From assembly GCA_025462885.1 (NCBI GenBank), contig JAOAPN010000014.1, forward strand, positions 310,001 to 374,000: a DNA stretch of 64,000 nt. Reading direction: 5' to 3'. Each line of letters opens with the position of its first letter. The first letter of the stretch is position 1. Below, piece by piece: positions 18,142-25,670 of this stretch. Source of the stretch: Acidobacteriaceae bacterium. GTDB taxonomy: Bacteria > Acidobacteriota > Terriglobia > Terriglobales > Acidobacteriaceae. The notes under the pieces are model-generated. The model worked only from the letters and a program-made list of their open reading frames with translations, was not told the origin of the DNA and searched no databases. The position numbers and the translations under genes were made by a program.

Positions 18142-19173
18142 CTAGGTCAACTTGACGCCAGCAGCTTTGGCAACATCCTTAAGCGCACTGAACAAATCGC
18201 GGAGGATGACTCTCGACTCCTCATTGCTCATCAAGCGCTGCAAGTCCTTGTTTGGCATGCGCTGCAGCAGTGTCGTTGCTTTCTTCAACTTGTTGAATGC
18301 CGTCGAGTCGGCGGTGGGGTCCGACTTGCCAACAACGGCCAGTGCGACGTCGACGGCGTGCTTCTTCAGAGTTTTGACAGCTGCTGGATCTTTCAGCACC
18401 TTCTCCAGTTTGCGAACATCGGCTCCTTTCTTGAGCCTCTTATCGATCACCATCGAAACGAATTCGTCGACGTTCGCTGGCTTTGTGCGGTACTCCTCAA
18501 GTCCCTTGCGCTTACAGAATTCTTCAACAAAGCTCCATTTATCCAGGCCACCGCCTCCGGGCATGCGGGGAAGGACCTTTTCCGTCATTATCGTGTAGGC
18601 CTGGAGGTCCCTTAAGACCTCCTTCTCAGTCATCTTCATGATCACGCCGATGGCCTTTTCGTCCATGTCGAGGGTGTGCTTCATGGAGTGCATATGGCCA
18701 GCCTTTTCGTAAGCCGCCCACTTGTTCTTGCCAGCGACGTGAAACTGCCCCTGAAGAACAGCGGCTTGGCGAGGAGTGATGTTGGGCACGAAGATGGCAG
18801 GGATAGCCTGCCAGCGTGGATTGTCTTTGTCTATCGAGTTCAGCTTTAAATAAGAAGCGACGCGGCAGTTTCCTTCGATGATGCTGCCGTCCGGCCTAAC
18901 GTGAATTGGATCACTAATGCCGCCGTTGTCACGGATCGACCTGAAAAGATCCGAAACACCAGGCTGATCCAAAATGAGCTTGCGGAGCTCATCTTGTGTC
19001 ACCTCCCGGTTTTGAAACTTCTGTTTGACTGCGTGCTGTATGCGCGGGTTATGAGGGTCGAGTTTGACTGCCTTCAACGGCATGTCGCGATGTTCAACAA
19101 GAACCTTCTGATCCTCAATGATCAGCGTTTGCCGACTGACCGGCGTTTCAACTTTCTTCTTTCCGCTCGCCAT
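18142..19173 (-). CDS. ParB-like protein 3, first gene of the leftward operon
   Basis: 343 residues from ATG 19173. The ParB/Srx-type domain shows LDPHNPRIQ (38-46) and IIEGNCRVASYL (98-109), then an HTH-like stretch (KAIGVIMKMTEKEVLRDL) and a Lys-rich helical C-terminus ending AAGVKLT. As in ParB-like 2, a Cys sits in the GNxR box. The gene heads the leftward operon. A perfect 10-bp inverted repeat lies 24 nt upstream of its start codon, where a repressor would act, so self-regulation by one of the HTH-bearing ParB-like proteins is possible. It diverges from the DGQHR gene with about 213 nt between start codons. Confidence 0.8.
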   Translation of the reverse strand: MASGKKKVETPVSRQTLIIEDQKVLVEHRDMPLKAVKLDPHNPRIQHAVKQKFQNREVTQDELRKLILDQPGVSDLFRSIRDNGGISDPIHVRPDGSIIEGNCRVASYLKLNSIDKDNPRWQAIPAIFVPNITPRQAAVLQGQFHVAGKNKWAAYEKAGHMHSMKHTLDMDEKAIGVIMKMTEKEVLRDLQAYTIMTEKVLPRMPGGGGLDKWSFVEEFCKRKGLEEYRTKPANVDEFVSMVIDKRLKKGADVRKLEKVLKDPAAVKTLKKHAVDVALAVVGKSDPTADSTAFNKLKKATTLLQRMPNKDLQRLMSNEESRVILRDLFSALKDVAKAAGVKLT

Positions 19174-19196
19174 CAGATCTCACTTTCGGTATCAGT

Positions 19197-19224
19197 TCAG
19201 TATCATAAAAACTAATGATACTGA
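19197..19224. promoter_or_regulatory. Perfect inverted repeat in the divergent cassette promoter region
   Basis: TCAGTATCAT (19197-19206) and ATGATACTGA (19215-19224) are exact inverted repeats with an 8-nt A-rich spacer. A further half-site GTATCAGT lies at 19189-19196. Reading leftward, TATGAT at the inner edge (19207-19202) could be the -10 of the ParB-like operon, so a bound repressor would block it. Confidence 0.5.
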
Positions 19225-19386
19225 TAAGAACTGTGAAGACCATAGCGGACCGACAATCCTGCGTCAAGTGAATTCTTTGAACTTTCGGCTAAATAGAGTT
19301 GAATAAGAGATTGTGATTTCATATACATGATTGGCAGCCGCTTGGGGAAGCCATTCTGCAGTAGAACTATGACATAATTGCAGTGA

Positions 19387-20424
19387 ATGGCTGCAGATTT
19401 AAGAACCGACTCGCTTAAGCTATCCGGAACCGTCGGCACATCCGTGCGCAGACGGGTGTTTCTTGGGTTCGCCCCCGCTCGCGTCTTGGCGGCCCTGAGC
19501 TTCGCAGACGTGTTGGACGAGGATACTGGAATCGGTTACCAGCGCCGATTCAATTCGGGGCACAGCCAAGACTTCCGTCGCTATGTGCAAGAAGATGGAA
19601 GTTCGACAATTCCCCTAACATTCAATTTGCGACCGACGCCTGATGATGGCTGGAAGTTGACCGAGACCGATGGCGGGATGTCGATGCTAGAGGTTCAACC
19701 AAGCGCAGGCAAAGTGATGGCGCGAGTTGATTGCCAGCATAGGCTGGGCTATTTGGGCGATCTCGACGTGTCATTGCCGTTTATGTGCTTCATTGGACTC
19801 AGCGTTCGTGAAGAGATGGAAATCTTCAGCGTCATCAATAGCAAGGCTAAGGGCCTCAGCACCAGCCTCCTTGACTTCCACGATGCTTCGCTCTCGTCCG
19901 ACCTCTGGAAAGATCGCCCCGAACTCTACATCTCGCTTCAGTTGAACTCGGCCCCTGAGTCCCCGTGGTGTAAACAACTCGATCTAGGTGGACGTGCTAC
20001 TTCAGGCTTGAAACGTCGAGCGTCATTGAGAACCATGCAAAAAGCAGTGAAGCGGTTTTTAAATCAAACGAAGCTCTACAAGATGGAGAGCGGTACTACT
20101 GCCGCAGAGGCAGTGATCGCCTTCTGGGCTGCTTTGGCGTTAGTGCTGCCGACTGAATGGAATTCTCCTAGGGCCTATCTCGTGAATAAAGGCATCGGCG
20201 TCTACGCATTGATGACTATCGCAGCGGACATCTACTCCGAATCGAACGGTCAGATCTGCGATCGGAAATATTTTGTAGGGAAACTCTCTGAATTCCTGAC
20301 TCTTGTCGATTGGGGCCAGAACGGCCCACTGAAAGGTCTAGGTGGGGAGGGTGGGGTTTCGGCTGCGGTCGCTGTCATCCGCCGTGCGCGCGCAACTCGC
20401 GGATTGAAGGTAGTAAATGGCTAA
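19387..20424 (+). CDS. DGQHR-domain (DndB/DpdB-like) protein
   Basis: 345 residues from ATG 19387. The diagnostic features are a QRRFNSGHSQDFRRY segment (52-66), VDCQHRLGYL (114-123) in place of VDGQHRxxGL, and FSVINSKAKGLS (147-158), all in the order seen in DGQHR proteins such as DndB of phosphorothioation systems and DpdB of 7-deazaguanine DNA-modification systems. These are related to the ParB/Srx fold. The Gly-to-Cys change in the signature is unusual. The start codon has no ribosome site, and a CATAAT hexamer ends 8 nt before it, so the transcript may be leaderless. The stop overlaps the radical SAM gene by 8 nt. Role inferred: recognition or regulation in a DNA-modification pathway. 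Confidence 0.82.
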   Translation: MAADLRTDSLKLSGTVGTSVRRRVFLGFAPARVLAALSFADVLDEDTGIGYQRRFNSGHSQDFRRYVQEDGSSTIPLTFNLRPTPDDGWKLTETDGGMSMLEVQPSAGKVMARVDCQHRLGYLGDLDVSLPFMCFIGLSVREEMEIFSVINSKAKGLSTSLLDFHDASLSSDLWKDRPELYISLQLNSAPESPWCKQLDLGGRATSGLKRRASLRTMQKAVKRFLNQTKLYKMESGTTAAEAVIAFWAALALVLPTEWNSPRAYLVNKGIGVYALMTIAADIYSESNGQICDRKYFVGKLSEFLTLVDWGQNGPLKGLGGEGGVSAAVAVIRRARATRGLKVVNG

Positions 20425-21997
20425 CAACAATATTCTCCTCATCGAACCCGGATACAAGAACAAGTATCCTCCCCTCGGTCTGATGAAGATCGCCCAATAC
20501 CACGGTCCACGCGGCAAGCGTGATCACGTTGTCTTCATTAAGGGTGAAGAAAAAAAAGTGCTCGGCCAGGCATGGGACCGAATCTACGTAACAACCCTAT
20601 TTTCATTCGAATATCCGCGCATCGCAGAAACGATCGATTTCGCGTTACAAGCAGCAGGTGGAGCCCGCGACAAAGTTTTCGTCGGAGGAATCGCCGCTTC
20701 GCTTATGCATCAGCGCTTCTTGGATGAGCCTCGGTGGCGTGGCGTCCGGATCATCAAGGGACTCTTAACCTCACCGCCTGCTATCGCACTGGAGCTTGAT
20801 GAGTTTTCCGATGAGCTCTACGCGGACGACACATCTGGCGCACCAATCGAGGATCTGATTCCCGATTACAGCATTTTGGACCAGATTGACTACTCGTATC
20901 CCGTGAGTGACGCCTACTTCACTTACGGTTCGAGAGGTTGTATTCGAAAGTGCAGCTTCTGCGGCGTTCCAAAACTGGAGGGAGCACAGCGTGATACAGA
21001 GTCCATTTCCGCAATCGTCCGGGGGGTTGAGAGGCTCTATGGGGCAAAGAAAGACCTAACATTGATGGACAACAACGTTGTTGCCTCGGATCGCTTCCAA
21101 GACATCATCGCTGAAATTCGGGATCTGGGTTTCACACCTGGAGCAAAACTGAAGAGAGGCCGTGGATATGTTCAAAGGCGAGTTGACTTCAATCAAGGGG
21201 TTGATGCTCGCATTCTATGTAAGGACAAGATGTATCTTCGAGAGCTCGCGACGATATGCCTGAAACCTCTGCGGATTGCGTTCGATCACCTTGGGACGAA
21301 GGGTCCCTACGAGCAGGCAATCCGATATGCTACCGAGTTTGGCCTGACTGAGCTTTCGAATTACATGCTTTACAACTTTCATGACACCCCAGCCGACCTC
21401 TTCGAGCGAATGCGACTGAATGTGCGTTTGAATGAGGATTTGGGTATTCGAATCTGGTCATTCCCCATGCGATTCCAGCCAACAGACCGGCCGAACCGGA
21501 CGCATATCGGTGACAAATGGTCTCGCTATCAATTGCGTTCAATGCAATTGATCCTCCAAGCGACGCACGGTGTTGTCAGCGGACAGCCCACGTTCTTCAA
21601 ACGAGCATTTGGCAATTCATTCGAGGACTATGAACGAATTCTGCTGATGCCGCATCACTTCATCTTCAATCGCGATTGGTTTGAGCATCACGGCGGCAAA
21701 GCCGAGTTTGATGAGTTTACTGCTCAGTTCAAGCGACTCACTTCAAATGATCGGTCTGAGTTGCTGAACCTTCTTTCGTCAGTCGACGCGCGTAACTTCA
21801 ACACTCTTCATGAAGGTGCGTCGAGCGGGTCGGTTGCCGAGATACTACGTTTTTACGTGCCGATGGATAAGGAAAAGGAAGCAATGATTTGGAACACGCC
21901 TCGTCCTGCACCAGAAGTAGCGGATGATGAGCGCGTTGAGGATGCGGGTTTGACAGAAGACGCGGAAGCGCAAAATTACGTGGAGATTTCAGCCTGA
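20417..21997 (+). CDS. Radical SAM protein with B12-binding-like N-terminal region
   Basis: 526 residues. The [4Fe-4S] motif CIRKCSFC (Cys175, Cys179, Cys182) has canonical CxxxCxxC spacing. The first 130 residues start NNILLIEPGYKNKYPPLG and look like the Rossmann-type domain that often binds cobalamin in B12-radical SAM enzymes, but I see no DxHxxG motif, so B12 binding is doubtful. The TIM-barrel core follows to about residue 400. The C-terminal 120 residues are acidic and unassigned. It is not QueE-like: both the length and the Cys spacing differ. Overlap with the DGQHR gene (8 nt) and with the GHKL gene (TGATG) ties it to the cassette. A nucleic-acid or peptide modification is plausible; the substrate is unknown. 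Confidence 0.85.
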   Translation: MANNNILLIEPGYKNKYPPLGLMKIAQYHGPRGKRDHVVFIKGEEKKVLGQAWDRIYVTTLFSFEYPRIAETIDFALQAAGGARDKVFVGGIAASLMHQRFLDEPRWRGVRIIKGLLTSPPAIALELDEFSDELYADDTSGAPIEDLIPDYSILDQIDYSYPVSDAYFTYGSRGCIRKCSFCGVPKLEGAQRDTESISAIVRGVERLYGAKKDLTLMDNNVVASDRFQDIIAEIRDLGFTPGAKLKRGRGYVQRRVDFNQGVDARILCKDKMYLRELATICLKPLRIAFDHLGTKGPYEQAIRYATEFGLTELSNYMLYNFHDTPADLFERMRLNVRLNEDLGIRIWSFPMRFQPTDRPNRTHIGDKWSRYQLRSMQLILQATHGVVSGQPTFFKRAFGNSFEDYERILLMPHHFIFNRDWFEHHGGKAEFDEFTAQFKRLTSNDRSELLNLLSSVDARNFNTLHEGASSGSVAEILRFYVPMDKEKEAMIWNTPRPAPEVADDERVEDAGLTEDAEAQNYVEISA

Positions 21998-23577
21998 TGT
22001 CGTCTTTGGTAACACTTGAAGTCAAGCAACCGGAATGGAAGAAGAAGGCCGAAGAGGTCTTCATTGGCAAGGACATCCTTGAGCTGTTAAGTACCTCTAT
22101 GTACGTCGAGCCGTTGTCGATGTACAGAGAATATGTGCAGAATTCGGCAGATTCGTTGGAATCGTCGAAATCTGCGATTCTTGAGCATTCCCTCCCACAT
22201 GATGTTGAAATTCGCATTGACCGACAGCTGCGGAATATACGTATCACCGATAGAGGTCAAGGCCTGTCCTCTCGTGAATTCTACCGACGACTGACTGCAA
22301 TTGGAGGCAGCGCCAAGCGTGGAATGAAGCTACGGGGTTTCCGCGGAGTTGGGCGGCTCGCGGGACTGGCATTTTGCCAGGAGTTGATTTTCCGGACTCG
22401 CGCGAACGGCGCCGAACAGATTCAAGAATTACGTTGGGATACGCGCAAAATTCGTTCGTTGCTTAGCTCCTCCGACGCGTCTCTGAGTCTGGCCCAAATC
22501 GTCGCCGAGGCCGTGGACACACGTAGTATGAAGGCTTCAACAGAACCCGCGCACTTTTTTGAGGTTGAACTCAGGAATGTGGTCCGGCATCGTGACGATC
22601 GACTGTTAGATTCGAGTGCAGTCGCAGCCTATCTGGAGCAGGTTGCTCCGGTTCCATTTCATCCAGACTTCAGACATGGAAAAGCGATCAGCCAATTCCT
22701 GGTTGACCACGGTGTAAATCTTCACCCCCTCTCCATCCACATCGAAGGCGAGGGTCAGATCTATCGCCCACATCGGAATGTGGTCGGCTTCGGCAACGGG
22801 AAGTCGATGGACGTGGGAGAGCCTGAGACTTTCGTCCTACAAGACCGGAATGGAGACACTTCAGCTGTCTCTTGGATTCTCCATCACAGCTATCTTGGGT
22901 CTCTTCCAAAATCGACCAATGTGGCTGGTTGGCGAATGCGCTCTGGAAACATCCAAGTCGGTGGTGAGGCACTCCTTGAAGACTTGTTTCCAGAATCGCG
23001 CTTCAACGGTTGGACGATAGCAGAAACGCATGTGATCGACCCTAAAGTGGTTCCAAACGGTCGGAGAGACAATTATGAGCACAGCGCACATCTGACGGAT
23101 CTTCTCACTCGACTGACACCATTTGCTCGTCTGATTGCGAACCTTTGTCGCAGCAATTCGATAACACGCAATGCCCATCAAAAAGTCGAATCAGACTTGC
23201 TGAAGCTCGAAGAGAAGCTTCAGGTTGCGAGTAAGCCCCGAACTCCAGGTTTCGTGGTGACTGCGTTTCAATCCGAATTCGCTTCGGCTCAGCCTTCACT
23301 AGTGAAGGCTACGTCAAAAGGACTTTTCGATACACCTGATGGTGAGCAACTTCGGTCGCGTCTCCAGAGGCTGGAGAGCAAAGCCGCTGCCCTCGCGGAA
23401 AAGGGCGAAGGGTCAGACCCGTTGAGCGACTTCCCGACTAAAGAGCGCGAGGTGTTGCGTCAAGTGATCGAAGCGATTCATATAATTCAGGGCGAGACTC
23501 AAGGAGCCGATACCCTAGTTGGAAAGGTTTTAGCGAGACTGAGGAGGCAGCGCTCTGGCAAGTCCTCTAAAAGGTGA
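21997..23577 (+). CDS. GHKL (Hsp90/MORC-like) ATPase, last gene of the rightward cassette operon
   Basis: 526 residues starting within the TGATG that ends the radical SAM gene. ATP-binding motifs are intact: N-box EYVQNSAD (45-52), TDRGQG (84-89), and lid GFRGVGRLAG (114-123). A later block VVPNGRRDNYEHS matches the corresponding block of the ATPase at 10718. The C-terminus (about 385-526) is helical and charged with likely coiled coils. The two ATPases are paralogues by motif but divergent elsewhere, so they may form a heteromer or serve different partners (this one with radical SAM/DGQHR, the other with the PIN-like protein). No transmembrane segment or signal is visible, so it is cytoplasmic. 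Confidence 0.82.
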   Translation: MSSLVTLEVKQPEWKKKAEEVFIGKDILELLSTSMYVEPLSMYREYVQNSADSLESSKSAILEHSLPHDVEIRIDRQLRNIRITDRGQGLSSREFYRRLTAIGGSAKRGMKLRGFRGVGRLAGLAFCQELIFRTRANGAEQIQELRWDTRKIRSLLSSSDASLSLAQIVAEAVDTRSMKASTEPAHFFEVELRNVVRHRDDRLLDSSAVAAYLEQVAPVPFHPDFRHGKAISQFLVDHGVNLHPLSIHIEGEGQIYRPHRNVVGFGNGKSMDVGEPETFVLQDRNGDTSAVSWILHHSYLGSLPKSTNVAGWRMRSGNIQVGGEALLEDLFPESRFNGWTIAETHVIDPKVVPNGRRDNYEHSAHLTDLLTRLTPFARLIANLCRSNSITRNAHQKVESDLLKLEEKLQVASKPRTPGFVVTAFQSEFASAQPSLVKATSKGLFDTPDGEQLRSRLQRLESKAAALAEKGEGSDPLSDFPTKEREVLRQVIEAIHIIQGETQGADTLVGKVLARLRRQRSGKSSKR

Positions 23578-23601
23578 TGACGACAAGGCACTAAGATCTT
23601 G

Positions 23602-23931
23602 CTAGGGCTTGAATATCGCGTCGGCGGACAACTCAAGGCTATTCACACTCTGATTTAGAGGATGATTACGAGGCTTAGTCCCGTGGACTTTTTTAAATGC
23701 GGCTTGTGTTTCTAACCCGGTGCTATCACTCGGACTCTGAACTCTATGCATTTCAAGCACGGACGCCTTGGAAACATCGCGGCCAAGATTTTCAGCAAGT
23801 TTGGTTGCATCATTCGTGAAAGTCTGCGCGTCAAGTGAAGCGCGCGAGACAGAAATATATGCGAAACGACTGTTTCCCGGTCCTTCACTGTTTGCCAGCC
23901 AAGCCTCTGGAGCTGGCATCAGTACGTACCA
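23602..23931 (-). pseudogene. Remnant of a conjugative relaxase C-terminus (TrwC/TraI-like)
   Basis: In the minus strand, the frame ending at 23602 encodes NSRFAYISVSRASLDAQTF followed by TNDATKLAENLGRDVSKAS. This is characteristic of the last RecD-like helicase motif and tail of MobF relaxases. The relaxase and helicase cores are absent and the similarity fades before about 23931, where the recombinase gene at 24009 begins on the other strand. I read it as the truncated end of a gene destroyed by insertion or deletion, marking that conjugative DNA was once here. It is not expected to be functional. Confidence 0.6.
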
Positions 23932-24008
23932 GACCATGATCAAGGCATATCTCGTTAGAATCGTCAGTGATCGACTCTCTGTCCCACCACTACACAATCG
24001 AGGGATAA

Positions 24009-25226
24009 ATGAGAAAGTCACGCCAACGAGGCTGGATCGCGCTTCGCGGAAAGAAGTGGTATGGATATTTCCGCAAGATAGTGGTTGATCCAATGACCAA
24101 TGAACAGAAACGTATGACCGCCGCTGTAATCCTCGGACTCCAAGCACAAATGGATAAGAGCGAAGCACGAGATGCCCTGGATTTCCTCCTTTTTAAGCAG
24201 ACAGGCTCCACCTATCGAGATGGTGCTTGGGTCGACAGTCCCGTCACCTTTGGGTGGTTTGTCCGAAATCGCTTCTTTCCTTTGAAAGAAGGAATGTGGA
24301 GGGTTGAAACCGCCAAGGTCAAGAAGCTTCTCATCGAGCGTGATCTGATCGACAGTTTTGACACGATGCCACTGAAGAGCTTCGATAAATTTCGTCTGCA
24401 GATTCACCTGAACAATTTGGCCAAGGAGAAATCCAGAGATCGTGTCCTTCAAATACGCGCATATCTGCGTGATATTTTTGCGGAGGCGGAGGAGCAGGGA
24501 TTCCTTGCGAAGGATCCAGCGCGAAGGCTTCGAGTTCCGACACAGCTACGCGAGGTTGATAAAACACTCTTGACCTGGGAACAACTCAGAGAAGTTCTCT
24601 CTCAGTTGAGTACCCGGGATCGCATGCTACTGGAACTCGGTATGACGAATGCGCTACGTCCTAGTGAGATGTTTGCTCTCAAGTGGCGATGCTTCAATTA
24701 TGAAAAGCTAACCCTGACACTGAGCGAGACAGTCTATAAAGGGAAAATTCGTCCATGGGGTAAAACACCAAAAAGCATGGGGGAGATCCATATCACGCAA
24801 GAGTTAGCCAAGGCACTCCTGTTTTGGAAACAGCAATGTCCAACCCCCACTCCTGATACGTTTATTTTCTCGAACAGCAGGGAGAACTTTATTGACGCAG
24901 ACAGATTCCGCAAACAGTTATTGCACAAACTGGCGAACGATCTGCAATTATCCAAGCTGACGTTTCAGGTGATTCGGCGCACGATTGCAACGCGCGCTCA
25001 AACAATGGGCTCGGTTAAAGATATCCAGGGCATACTCCGGCACTCGTCTGCGTCGACAACTGCAGATGTCTACATGCAGGAAATTTCTGAGGGTGTGCAG
25101 ATGGCTTTGTTGTCCATCAGCAATGAACTGAGGGCAATTCCCTCTTCATCCAGGTTGGATCAAACCAGAAGCACATGCCAGCCTCCAGATCATTCGTTTA
25201 ATGTGGAATTGTCGATAAGTAGTTAG
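24009..25226 (+). CDS. Tyrosine recombinase 1
   Basis: 405 residues, starting ATG 24009. The N-terminal arm and core-binding region (to about 180) is followed by a catalytic domain with Arg217 (NALRPSEMFAL), a Gln320-Val-Ile-Arg323 box (usual HxxR has Gln here), His345 (GILRHSSAST) and nucleophile Tyr355 (ADVYMQE). Gln in place of the box-II His is tolerated in some family members. It points away from the cassette toward tRNA-Leu and overlaps the relaxase remnant's upstream side. A strong hairpin terminator follows at 25247. It could mobilise the cassette or be a leftover from a second element. Confidence 0.87.
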   Translation: MRKSRQRGWIALRGKKWYGYFRKIVVDPMTNEQKRMTAAVILGLQAQMDKSEARDALDFLLFKQTGSTYRDGAWVDSPVTFGWFVRNRFFPLKEGMWRVETAKVKKLLIERDLIDSFDTMPLKSFDKFRLQIHLNNLAKEKSRDRVLQIRAYLRDIFAEAEEQGFLAKDPARRLRVPTQLREVDKTLLTWEQLREVLSQLSTRDRMLLELGMTNALRPSEMFALKWRCFNYEKLTLTLSETVYKGKIRPWGKTPKSMGEIHITQELAKALLFWKQQCPTPTPDTFIFSNSRENFIDADRFRKQLLHKLANDLQLSKLTFQVIRRTIATRAQTMGSVKDIQGILRHSSASTTADVYMQEISEGVQMALLSISNELRAIPSSSRLDQTRSTCQPPDHSFNVELSISS

Positions 25227-25246
25227 CGATCGATAGAAAAAGTACT

Positions 25247-25283
25247 TTGACCTCTTCCATAACGTGGAAGAGGTCAACTTTTT
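25247..25283 (+). terminator. Hairpin terminator downstream of recombinase 1
   Basis: A 13-bp stem, TTGACCTCTTCCA with TGGAAGAGGTCAA, with a 5-nt loop (25247-25277), is followed by CTTTTT. This is a typical intrinsic terminator 20 nt after the stop codon. The stem core reappears as a palindrome at 25375. Confidence 0.75.
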
Positions 25284-25670
25284 CATGGAGTCGCACAGGC
25301 ATTGGTTGCATGGTTGCAAATGTCGGTTGAGGAGACCGCTAAGTCGTTGATTTTCCATGCTGGTTTTGCTCGATGACCTCTTCCATGCCATGGAAGAGGT
25401 CCAGGCGTCATTTTCGGCCGGTATAACCGGCAGAAACCGGCAGAGCCGGAATAGCAGACTCTACCGGGCGCTATTTGCCCACAAAATGCCCCCAAAATCT
25501 CTAACAATAGACCGTGAGCTGATCCTTTTGGGATCAGCCCGGATCTGAATCTTGCTTCCAATTGCAATCATCGCCTCTATTCTCATCCCCGACAAGCATC
25601 TCTTTCTTCGTTGAGGCATCAATCATTTGACCGCCAAACTCAGACTAGGAACTCAGCGGAAGATGGATCT
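25284..25670. other. Gene-less stretch with repeats between the recombinases
   Basis: Besides the palindrome at 25375, this stretch has tandem ACCGGCAGA units near 25427-25447, a short hairpin GCTGATCC/GGATCAGC at 25518-25538, and ATTTTGGGGGCATTTTGTG/GGGCAAA-like sequence on the minus strand near 25480-25500. The last resembles spaced arm-type sites of phage-type integrases. No supported gene. Confidence 0.4.
25375..25401. repeat. 27-bp perfect palindrome related to the terminator stem
   Basis: GACCTCTTCCATG and CATGGAAGAGGTC are perfect inverted arms around one central C. The arm sequence is the same as in the hairpin at 25247, 128 bp upstream, but no T-tract follows. Two related palindromes beside a recombinase gene suggest recombination, attachment or operator sites. 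Confidence 0.6.

Noticed and set aside
16066..19173. ParB-like genes as a plasmid partition locus
   Set aside because: No ParA ATPase, replication initiator or parS-like repeats were seen, and three copies with nuclease/helicase partners do not fit partition.
20417..21997. Radical SAM gene as QueE, implying a 7-deazaguanine (Dpd) system
   Set aside because: Much longer than QueE and with CxxxCxxC spacing instead of the QueE-type extended spacing; no TGT-like, QueC or QueD gene is present in the window.
10718..23577. Cassette as Dnd/Ssp phosphorothioation, BREX or DISARM
   Set aside because: No DndC-type PAPS-reductase-like, DndD/SspC, PglX/PglZ or methyltransferase gene; only the DGQHR and SNF2 parts recall those systems.
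23932..24168. Upstream extension of the relaxase remnant frame
   Set aside because: Residues before about 23931 show no relaxase character and overlap the recombinase start on the other strand.
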